This document shows, piece by piece, positions 1 through 5,360 of a stretch of 9,372 nt of DNA. The stretch's first letter is position 1. Every line of letters starts with the position of its first letter. Both the position numbers and the translations under genes were made by a program. The DNA comes from AC-37 sp036382905. Lineage in GTDB: Bacteria; Actinomycetota; Thermoleophilia; Solirubrobacterales; Thermoleophilaceae. The stretch spans positions 1 to 9,372 of the forward strand of contig DASVPL010000279.1 of assembly GCA_036382905.1 (NCBI GenBank), written 5' to 3'. The notes beneath the pieces are model-generated. The model did no database searches. It had not been told where the DNA came from and saw only the letters and a list, made by a program, of their open reading frames with translations.

Positions 1-242
1 TCGCGCAGACGCGGCGCGCGCCCCGCCGCCATGAGCTCGCGGACGTACGCGGCGACCGGCCGGGAGCGGCGGGCTCGGTTGCACGAGCGACAGGCGGGGG
101 TCAGGTTCGCCGGTGTCGCGCGGCCGCCGCGCGAGCGGGGGAGGAGGTGCTCGAGGGTGAGGTCGCGCGGCCACGGCGCTCGCCCGCACCAGACGCACTC
201 GGCACCGTCTCGCTCGACGATCGCTGACCTGCGCGCGCTCAC
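1..242 (-). CDS. HNH endonuclease, N-terminal part (runs off left edge)
   Basis: Reading the minus strand from a GTG at 242 gives about 80 residues before the window ends. Visible features are a zinc pair CVWC (C16, C19), then LTLEHLLPRSRGG (H32 as the general-base His of the beta-beta-alpha-metal fold), N46 in ATPANL, and the second pair CRSCN (C51, C54, with N55). This is the compact HNH nuclease layout Cx2C-H-N-Cx2CN, close to complete within the visible part; the C-terminus is missing. The start is chosen because the HNH domain begins almost at once and a TATCGT hexamer lies 7 bases upstream, as for other leaderless starts here. The frame stays open further upstream, so a longer N-terminus cannot be excluded. 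Such small HNH proteins are common housekeeping-like hypothetical genes in actinobacteria; the substrate is unknown. It is divergent from the cyclohydrolase/folD operon. Confidence 0.85.
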   Translation of the reverse strand, partial: MSARRSAIVERDGAECVWCGRAPWPRDLTLEHLLPRSRGGRATPANLTPACRSCNRARRSRPVAAYVRELMAAGRAPRLR

Positions 243-249
243 CGTCCGG

Positions 250-255
250 ACGATA
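250..255 (-). promoter_or_regulatory. Putative -10 (TATCGT) for the HNH gene
   Basis: On the minus strand TATCGT (TANNNT type) occupies 255-250, followed by 7 bases and the GTG at 242. This spacing would put the transcript 5' end on the start codon. No convincing -35 box is visible. The call rests only on the hexamer and its spacing. Confidence 0.4.
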
Positions 256-280
256 AGAGGCCGGCTTCGGCCGACGGCCG

Positions 281-289
281 TGTTATACG
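281..289 (+). promoter_or_regulatory. Putative extended -10 (TGTTATACG) for the cyclohydrolase-folD operon
   Basis: TG-T-TATACG at 281-289 resembles an extended -10 element in otherwise GC-rich DNA and ends 10 bases before the GTG at 300. The 5' leader would be only a few bases long, with no room for a Shine-Dalgarno sequence. A short GGCCG/CGGCC hairpin (259-263 with 268-272) lies between this element and the divergent HNH promoter. No -35 is evident. Confidence 0.4.
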
Positions 290-299
290 TCCCGGCCCC

Positions 300-946
300 G
301 TGAGCCCCGATCAGAGCGTCATCGATTCCCCCGTCCGCGAGTTCCTCGACGAGCTCGCGTCGAAGGCCCCCACGCCCGGCGGCGGCAGCGCGGCGGCGCT
401 GGGCGCGGCGCTCGGGGCGGGGCTCGTCAGCATGGTCTGCCAGTTCACGGTCGGTCGCGAGAAGTACGCCGAGGTGGACGCGGACATGCGGCGCGTGCTG
501 GAGCGCTCGGAGGCGCTGCGGGCGGAGCTCCAGCGGGCGGTCGACGCGGATGTGGCCGCCTACGGGAGCTACTCGACCGCGTCGGGGATGCCGCGCGAGA
601 CCGACGACGAGAAGCGCGAGCGGGCGGCGGCCCTGCAGGCGGCGCTGCGCGAGAGCACCGAGGTGCCGCTGGGCGTGGCGGAGCGCTGCGCGGAGCTGCT
701 CGAGCTGGCGGTGGAAGCGGCGGAGAAGGGCAACGTGTACCTGATCAGCGACGCCGCCGTGGGGGCCGAGATGGCCGCCGCCGCGCGGGCGTCGGCGGAG
801 CTCAACGTGCGGCTTAACGCGGGCGGGCTCGAGGACCGTGACTTCGCGCGCGCGAGCGAGGAGCGGTTGGGTGCGATCGAGCGGCGGGCGCCCGGGCGCG
901 AGCTGGCGGAACGCGCGACGCGGGTGGTCGAGGAGCGCAACGCCGG

Positions 947-950
<4 letters not shown>
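300..950 (+). CDS. Cyclodeaminase/cyclohydrolase family protein (FTCD_C; FchA-like methenyl-THF cyclohydrolase)
   Basis: The 216-residue protein begins at GTG 300. It matches the FTCD C-terminal domain family: PTPGGGS at residues 24-30 followed by an Ala/Gly-rich helix, VPL at 122-124, GN at 144-145, SD at 150-151 and the NVRLN segment at 169-173. As a stand-alone domain of about 210 residues it has the size of FchA, which hydrolyses 5,10-methenyl-THF to 10-formyl-THF. The same fold is the formimino-THF cyclodeaminase half of FTCD in histidine degradation. No hut genes are nearby, and the stop overlaps the folD start (ATGA, 947-950), which implies translational coupling. I therefore favour a role in folate one-carbon interconversion, in the cytoplasm. 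The adjacent FolD lacks its cyclohydrolase lysine, which strengthens this. Family assignment is firm; cyclohydrolase rather than cyclodeaminase is inference. Confidence 0.9.
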
Positions 951-1757
<807 letters not shown>

Positions 1758-1777
<20 letters not shown>

Positions 1778-2714
1778 TCGCGAACGTGGCCGAGCGCGGG
1801 GTTCCCGGCTCGGCGAGCCGGAGGTCCTGGCCGCTCGCGAGCGCGTTCGTTGGAGCGGTCATCGGCTCGAACGCGATCAGCTCCTCGCCCGCCGGCGCGT
1901 AGACCTGGGCGAACGGGTAGCCGTCGGCGAGCTCGAGCTCGATGCGCCTGCCGCCGCCGGCCAGGGCGAAGCGGGTGCCGTCCTCGATCCCGGCGTAGCC
2001 GTCGTCGAAGGCGCGGTCCCCGAGCGGGCCGTCGTAGGGCTCCACCTCCTCCGTCGCGCCCGTCGGGATCATGCGCTCGTCGAGGATGAGCCGCCGGCTC
2101 GCGGGCACCTCTACGTGCCAGTCGGCGCGCGGGACGCCCGGCAGCGCGAGGTATGGGTGGTACCCGAACGCGATCGGGACCGGGTCCTCGCCCGTGGCGG
2201 TGAGCACCGTGCGGACGGCCAGGGTGGCGTCGCGCAGGGTCACGTCGATGCGCAGCTCGTGCGGGAAGGGAAACGCCTCGAGCAGCTCGGGATGGGCGCC
2301 GAAGTCGAGCCGCGCGGAGAGACCGGCGGTCGTGTCGTCGGCACCGGCGGCCATCACCTCCCAGTACGGCGAGGCGTTCACCACGCCGTGGATCGGCAGC
2401 CCGTTCGGGTCGGTGCGGATCAGCGGCGAGCCCGCGGGCAGCTCGACGGTGCGGCCGGCGGCCGTGTAGGAGACGCCAGCGAGGCGGTTCGCCCACGGGT
2501 GCAGGAGCGGGATCCCCATGGTCGAGCCGGTGGCCTCGTAGCGGGCGAGGCCGCCGCGCTGCCCGAGCAGCTCCTCGCCGTCGAGGGTGAGCGAGCAGCC
2601 GAGCATCCCGATCTTTGGCGTGAAGACCGCCTCGACGCCCGCGGCGTGCGAGATCAGGGCGCGGGCCGGGTAGCCCTCGAAGAGGATCTCTGCGGTCTCG
2701 TGGGCGGGCGGCAC
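1758..2714 (-). CDS. Aldose 1-epimerase family protein (GalM-like)
   Basis: The 318-residue protein has the galactose-mutarotase-like fold. Visible family residues are PWANRL (74-79, substrate-binding N76 and R77), PIHG with H109, GYHPY with H186 (the general-acid His), DDGY (237-240), and AFEPMTAP with E283 as the likely general base. These interconvert alpha and beta anomers of hexoses; the actual sugar is not evident. No signal peptide is seen, so it is cytoplasmic. The start is GTG 2714, six bases after the stop of the phosphatidyltransferase gene, with GAGGCGA between them as a weak ribosome-binding site. The two genes are thus probably co-transcribed. Its end overlaps the 3' end of folD on the other strand, and no terminator hairpin is visible there. 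Confidence 0.9.
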
Positions 2715-2719
2715 TCGCC

Positions 2720-3418
2720 TCAGGGGTTTCGGCGCGAGCCGGCTGGCTCCTCGCGCGCGAGCTCGCGCAGGTTGCGGACGCCGCGGCCGAGCAGGAGCGC
2801 GATCATCGTGCCCGCGATGGCGAGGCCGACGATGTCGAAGACCGTCATGTGGAGGTCCACGAGCGTGAAGTCGAGCCCGATGCCCAGCGCGAGCAGCGTG
2901 TTCAGAGCGATCAGGATGAGGCGGACCTCGGTGGGGCCTACGAATCCGTAGCCGATGCTGAAGCGACCGAACGCCTGGCTCTCGAGGTAGACGTTGATCG
3001 ACAGCGTGAGGTAGGCGACGACGATCAGCGTCCCGACGGCCAGCAGCAGGTAGGGGGAGAGGCCGAGGCCGATGCCGATCAGGGCGGTCGAGATCGCGTC
3101 GACCAGGTGGTCGAGGTAGTAGCCGTAGCGCGGGCGCTCGATCTTGCGGACGCGGGCGAGGGTGCCGTCGAGGCTGTCGCCGAACCAGTGGACGACCAGC
3201 AGGGCGCTCGCCACCCAGAGCCAGGCCTTCGACTCGTTCGTGAGCTGGTAGGCGGCGCAGATGCCGAGCGCGGCGGCGACGCCGAGCGCGGTGAGGTCGT
3301 CGGGGAGGACGCGGCGGGGGAGGCGGCGGGCAATGGTCTGAAGGGCGCGCTTCTCGACCTTCGCGAGGAGGAAGTTGGGCTCGCGGCTGGCCTTGACGCC
3401 GCGCTCGGGCTGGGTCAC
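2720..3418 (-). CDS. CDP-alcohol phosphatidyltransferase family protein
   Basis: The 232-residue integral membrane protein carries a complete CDP-alcohol phosphotransferase signature: D81xxD84G85xxA88R89, nine residues, G99xxxD103xxxD107, within the stretch DSLDGTLAR to YLDHLVD. These aspartates bind two metal ions and catalyse transfer of a phospho-alcohol or diacylglyceryl-phosphate moiety with release of CMP. About five or six hydrophobic helices follow or flank the motif (roughly 45-60, 68-80, 108-120, 124-145, 165-185, 195-211). The acceptor alcohol cannot be told from sequence. Start GTG 3418 is preferred: it overlaps the upstream small ORF stop (GTGA), and the remaining protein begins naturally with a basic amphipathic segment. 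In-frame extension to 3505 adds only an Arg/Gly-rich, low-complexity stretch. The epimerase gene follows after five bases. Confidence 0.9.
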   Translation of the reverse strand: MTQPERGVKASREPNFLLAKVEKRALQTIARRLPRRVLPDDLTALGVAAALGICAAYQLTNESKAWLWVASALLVVHWFGDSLDGTLARVRKIERPRYGYYLDHLVDAISTALIGIGLGLSPYLLLAVGTLIVVAYLTLSINVYLESQAFGRFSIGYGFVGPTEVRLILIALNTLLALGIGLDFTLVDLHMTVFDIVGLAIAGTMIALLLGRGVRNLRELAREEPAGSRRNP

Positions 3419-3489
3419 TGTCGCGCCCGCTCGGTCTCCGCCTCCACGCCTTCGGTCCCCGCGCCGGTGCCTCCGGTCCCCGCCTCCAC
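3415..3489 (-). CDS. Possible 24-residue leader ORF upstream of the phosphatidyltransferase
   Basis: On the minus strand GTG 3489 opens a 24-codon frame ending in TGA at 3417-3415, which overlaps the phosphatidyltransferase start GTG 3418 as GTGA. The GTG lies exactly 6 bases after a TG-G-TACAAC extended -10-like element (3504-3496), so a transcript could begin on this codon. The downstream gene has no Shine-Dalgarno close to its start, and coupling through this ORF would explain how it is translated. The peptide consists of three seven-residue units (VEAGTGG, TGAGTEG, VEAETER) plus ARQ, encoded by the 21-bp repeats. No function is recognised. It may simply be a leader; the frame stays open upstream to about 3645. 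Confidence 0.35.
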   Translation of the reverse strand: MEAGTGGTGAGTEGVEAETERARQ

Positions 3490-3494
3490 GGGTT
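3432..3494. repeat. Three tandem 21-bp repeats
   Basis: Units at 3432-3452, 3453-3473 and 3474-3494 share the core CGGTCYCCGCCTCCACG (middle copy diverged as CGGTCCCCGCGCCGGTG). Units 1 and 3 differ at one of their first 17 bases. The period is a multiple of three, so a translated frame would be preserved. They lie directly upstream of, and partly inside, the leader of the phosphatidyltransferase gene. Confidence 0.75.
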
Positions 3495-3512
3495 GGTTGT
3501 ACCAAGGCTTGG
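3493..3512 (-). promoter_or_regulatory. Promoter with two interlocked inverted repeats
   Basis: Plus-strand TTGGT-TGT-ACCAA (3493-3505) and CCAAG-G-CTTGG (3502-3512) overlap in a 20-base stretch. On the minus strand this contains TGGTACAAC (3504-3496), an extended -10-like element six bases upstream of GTG 3489. The symmetry over a -10 element is what an operator would look like, but no regulator can be named. Confidence 0.4.
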
Positions 3513-3542
3513 GGAGAAGGTGACGTGCGTCAGCGGACGGGG

Positions 3543-3767
3543 TCAGCGCCGCCAGGGCGCGGCGCGCAGGAACAGCGCGATGCCGGCCGGGCCGACGACG
3601 AAGGCGAGGATGCCGCCGAGGATCCGCAGGTCGGTGTTGCTGCACCGGCCCGTGTCGCCGCAGTTCGACCCGCTCCAGGCGAGGAAGGTCTCGGGGTCGA
3701 TCAGCATCGCCAGTCCGGCGCCGGCGGCGATGACCATGGCGAGTCCCACGAGGAACGCGAGGAGCAT
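3543..3767 (-). CDS. Small two-helix membrane protein, unknown function
   Basis: The 74-residue protein starts at ATG 3767 and has two hydrophobic segments: residues 2-23 (LLAFLVGLAMVIAAGAGLAM...) and about 50-68 (LGGILAFVVGPAGIALFL). They are joined by a polar loop with the two-cysteine motif NCGDTGRC, which could form a disulfide or bind metal. The tail is short and basic. I do not recognise a family. A TACGCT hexamer 6 bases before the ATG supports this start as a leaderless transcript, so longer in-frame versions reaching back into the tRNA are rejected. It is upstream of, and may be co-transcribed with, the phosphatidyltransferase group, although a second promoter lies in between. Confidence 0.65.
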   Translation of the reverse strand: MLLAFLVGLAMVIAAGAGLAMLIDPETFLAWSGSNCGDTGRCSNTDLRILGGILAFVVGPAGIALFLRAAPWRR

Positions 3768-3773
3768 GGCGCG

Positions 3774-3779
3774 AGCGTA
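3774..3779 (-). promoter_or_regulatory. Putative leaderless -10 (TACGCT) for the small membrane protein
   Basis: TACGCT on the minus strand (3779-3774) is followed by exactly six bases and ATG 3767. This is the spacing expected when transcription begins on the start codon. There is no Shine-Dalgarno before the ATG. Confidence 0.45.
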
Positions 3780-3810
3780 CTCTCGCCGGGGCGCCGCGGC
3801 GGGGCCGGAA

Positions 3811-4374
3811 CTAGACTGGCGGCGTAGCCACGCGGGCGTGGTGTAGTTGGTTTGCACGCGAGCCTTCCAAGCTCGAGGTCACGGGTTCGAATCCCGTCGC
3901 CCGCTCTTCTGATTCCAGCCTCATCGCCCTTGCGCGCAGCCCATCCCCGCGATGTCGGCGCCGGTGGCAGTTCGCGCAGACGACGTCGCACTTCTCGATC
4001 TCGGCCAACACGGACGCCCACGCATGCGTCGCGAGCTTGGTCCCGATGTTGAACGCCTTCGTGCTCGGATCCACGTGATCGAACTCGAGAACGATCGGGT
4101 CGCTCTCCCCGCAATCGGCACAGGGATGCGACTTGAAGAACTCGAGTAGGTAACGCGTGCGTTCCAACGCGATCCGCCGCTTCGCGTTCGCGACGCGCTC
4201 GGCATACCGCTGCCTGTTGGCCAAGTAGTACTTGCGGCTGTAGGCGACCCGGCAGGGACGGCAGAACGAGTCACGGCGGCCCTTCGCCTTCAAGCGCCAA
4301 GCGAAGTGTTCAGGCGGCTTCAGTTCGCCGCACATGGAGCACTTCCGTAGCGGGTCGTCCGCGTGCACGAACAC
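3811..4374 (-). CDS. Zinc-ribbon HNH endonuclease, SOS box at its start
   Basis: From GTG 4374 the protein would have 187 residues. A zinc-ribbon-like pair comes first (C12xxC15 and C38xxC41), then a basic helix (about 42-80), then an HNH domain: HPCADC (C85, C88), EFDH (D99, H100) and CDVVCANCHRRRH (C133, C136, H137). This layout belongs to small HNH proteins common in actinobacteria and phages, and nicking or cutting of DNA is the expected activity. GTG 4368 and GTG 4389 are alternative starts. ATG 4335 would break the first Cys pair. The domain ends near residue 143; the remaining tail runs antisense through tRNA-Gly (residues about 157-181) to TAG at 3813-3811. The gene is squeezed between two plus-strand tRNA genes and is visibly less GC-rich than its neighbours, which suggests horizontal arrival. 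Family is firm; start and natural C-terminus are uncertain. Confidence 0.8.
   Translation of the reverse strand: MFVHADDPLRKCSMCGELKPPEHFAWRLKAKGRRDSFCRPCRVAYSRKYYLANRQRYAERVANAKRRIALERTRYLLEFFKSHPCADCGESDPIVLEFDHVDPSTKAFNIGTKLATHAWASVLAEIEKCDVVCANCHRRRHRGDGLRARAMRLESEERATGFEPVTSSLEGSRANQLHHARVATPPV
3812..3817 (+). promoter_or_regulatory. Putative -10 (TAGACT) for tRNA-Gly
   Basis: TAGACT lies 14 bases upstream of the mature tRNA 5' end, in a sequence otherwise made almost only of G and C. It is a plausible -10; a matching -35 is not visible. The same bases hold the minus-strand TAG stop (3813-3811) of the HNH reading frame. Confidence 0.45.
3832..3905 (+). tRNA. tRNA-Gly (anticodon TCC)
   Basis: A full cloverleaf can be drawn. 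Acceptor GCGGGCG (3832-3838) pairs with CGCCCGC (3898-3904). D stem GTGT/GCAC contains AGTTGG. Anticodon stem CGAGC/GCTCG has loop CTTCCAA, giving anticodon TCC at 3866-3868 (reads GGA). T stem ACGGG/CCCGT has loop TTCGAAT. The discriminator is T3905 and CCA is not encoded. The whole gene is antisense to the C-terminal codons of the HNH reading frame on the minus strand. Confidence 0.96.
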
Positions 4375-4381
4375 ATGTTCG
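4368..4381. promoter_or_regulatory. LexA (SOS) box
   Basis: The 14-mer CGAACACATGTTCG fits the Gram-positive/actinobacterial LexA operator CGAACRNRYGTTCG at every position. It overlaps the likely start codon and the 3' edge of the -10-like TATGCG of the minus-strand HNH gene. It also lies about 26 bases upstream of the tRNA-Pro -10. LexA bound here would block HNH transcription until DNA damage. It was identified by consensus match only. Confidence 0.65.
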
Positions 4382-4388
4382 CATATCA
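4380..4388 (-). promoter_or_regulatory. Putative extended -10 (TGATATGCG) for the HNH gene
   Basis: On the minus strand TGA-TATGCG (4388-4380) stands five bases before GTG 4374, with no Shine-Dalgarno between them. Its last two bases are shared with the LexA box. The hexamer lacks the usual final T, so the match is imperfect. Confidence 0.35.
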
Positions 4389-4406
4389 CCCGGACGGATC
4401 CGCGGC

Positions 4407-4412
4407 TAAGAT
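4407..4412 (+). promoter_or_regulatory. Putative -10 (TAAGAT) for tRNA-Pro
   Basis: TAAGAT is a good -10 match located 12 bases upstream of the mature tRNA 5' end. The expected -35 position (about 4384-4389) shows no TTGAC-like sequence. The divergent HNH start and LexA box lie immediately upstream. Confidence 0.5.
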
Positions 4413-4424
4413 CCGGCGCAGCCA

Positions 4425-4498
4425 CGGGGCGTGGCGCAGTCTGGTAGCGCATTCGGCTGGGGGCCGAAAGGTCGCTGGTTCAAATCCAGTCGCCCCGA
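4425..4498 (+). tRNA. tRNA-Pro (anticodon GGG)
   Basis: Acceptor CGGGGCG (4425-4431) pairs with CGCCCCG (4491-4497). D stem GCGC/GCGC contains AGTCTGGTA. Anticodon stem TTCGG/CCGAA holds loop CTGGGGG, so the anticodon is GGG (4459-4461), reading CCC. T stem GCTGG/CCAGT has loop TTCAAAT. Discriminator A4498; no encoded CCA. The C1-G72 acceptor end is typical of bacterial tRNA-Pro. A terminator follows directly. Confidence 0.96.
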
Positions 4499-4503
4499 TT
4501 GAC

Positions 4504-4536
4504 GCGGAAAGCCTCCCAGGGGCGGCTTTCCGCTTT
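4504..4536 (+). terminator. Intrinsic terminator after tRNA-Pro
   Basis: A perfect 10-bp stem, GCGGAAAGCC (4504-4513) with GGCTTTCCGC (4524-4533), closes a 10-base loop and is followed by TTT. It starts five bases after the tRNA 3' end. The T-run is short, as often in GC-rich genomes. Confidence 0.8.
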
Positions 4537-4718
4537 CAAGGGAACTCGCTCTTTCAAACCGGATGGCCGGCAGCGCCGGCTTTCGCCCGTCCCCACCCGC
4601 CTGCATTACCCCCCGGCGCGGGCCACGACTCCTGCTTTGCATGTACGCGATTCGGCCCCCGCGTACTGGTCATCATGGGATGCTGGCTGGCATGCGAACG
4701 CTCTGAGCTGGACCGGCG
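4537..4718. other. Intergenic stretch with a GC hairpin
   Basis: No convincing gene is seen. The main structure is GCCGGC-AGC-GCCGGC (4566-4580) followed by TTT, which could act as a second terminator for the tRNA-Pro transcript. Base composition is mixed and less GC-rich than the flanking operons. A TGA at 4704-4706, in frame with ATG 4719, excludes a longer N-terminus for the next gene. Confidence 0.5.
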
Positions 4719-5356
4719 ATGAGCTTGTGGCGCCGGCTGTGGGCCGACGATCAGGCGCGGCCCGAGGGATTGTCGGACAGGCAGCGGCTCGAGCAGTTGC
4801 TCTACCGACTAGCCGACGACATCGCCGACGATGACCACGCCATCAGTCGCCTTTCCTGGTCGCGCGAGGTGCGCGCAGCCGCGGGTCTGGTCGGTGCCGG
4901 AAATCCCCGGGGTCTCAGCGACTTCGTCGGCCTATTCGACCCCGACCCCAGGAACACTTTCAACGAGCAGCGCTTCGTCAACACGAGAACTTTTGACGAG
5001 GCGGGCCCGGCTCGCGTGCAGGCTGTTGTCCGAGCACGAAGAGGAGGAGCGCCTCAGACGTGAGGCCGAGGACCAGGTTGTCCTTCGTCCGTGGAGAGAG
5101 GGCAGTACCGGCAAGGTGGTGGTCTACGCGGACGGGACGGTCATTACGAGCGAAGACGATGCCGGTGGAGAACCCCAATTCGAAAGCATCAAGGATGCGC
5201 GTCAGCGTCGGGCCCCAGTCGCGCTGATCGCCATCGAAGCGGACGGCTCATGCGACGCACACACCGCAACCTCCGAGACGAGCCTGGCTCGCTGCCCGGC
5301 TGCACGACCACGACCCACTGTTGCACCTGGGACCAAGCCCTCGGGGGAGCGCCTAG
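4719..5356 (+). pseudogene. Disrupted gene of unknown function (two +1 frameshifts)
   Basis: Three plus-strand frames give protein-like sequence in series. The first runs from ATG 4719 (starting MSLWRRLWADD) to about FDEA at 5003. The second contains ARLACRLLSEHEEEERLR and GKVVVYADGTVITSEDD and runs to about 5290. The third ends LAARLHDHDPLLHL...GSA with TAG at 5354-5356. Removing one base near the GGG at 5003-5005 and one near 5285-5297 yields a continuous frame of about 211 residues. As it stands, the first frame stops at TGA 5061-5063 after 114 residues. The predicted protein is charged and soluble, with a short Glu/Arg-rich helix in the middle and no membrane segments. I recognise no family. 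It could be a decayed accessory gene or an intact gene with sequencing errors. Its stop interlocks with that of the convergent DsbA-like gene, which supports the third frame as the true end. Confidence 0.6.
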
Positions 5357-5360
5357 GCGC
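5349..5360. repeat. 12-bp palindrome holding two convergent stop codons
   Basis: GCGCCTAGGCGC is a perfect palindrome. Its centre contains the plus-strand TAG (5354-5356) of the disrupted gene and the minus-strand TAG (5355-5353) of the DsbA-like gene, so the two stops share two bases. Confidence 0.8.

Noticed and set aside
31..303. Plus-strand Arg-rich frame at the left edge
   Set aside because: It is the shadow of the minus-strand HNH gene, which shows a full set of zinc and HNH residues; the plus frame has no domain signal.
3419..3505. N-terminal extension of the phosphatidyltransferase to the codon at 3505
   Set aside because: It adds 29 residues of Arg/Gly-rich sequence, begins upstream of the likely transcript start at 3489 and ignores the GTGA overlap at 3418.
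3832..4498. Integration-site direct repeats from the two tRNA 3' ends
   Set aside because: The tRNA-Gly and tRNA-Pro T-arm/acceptor regions look alike only because of tRNA conservation; no exact repeat of 15 bases or more was found in the island.
4406..4642. Minus-strand frame with a DLNQRPFGPQPNALPDC-like stretch
   Set aside because: This is the well-known artefact of translating the antisense of a tRNA gene (here tRNA-Pro); there is no promoter or start signal and the 5' part is low-complexity.
4363..4722. Plus-strand frame crossing tRNA-Pro and its terminator up to 4722
   Set aside because: It contains a complete structured RNA gene and a terminator, and the implied protein has no recognisable features. 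The ATGA overlap with 4719 is a coincidence of frame.
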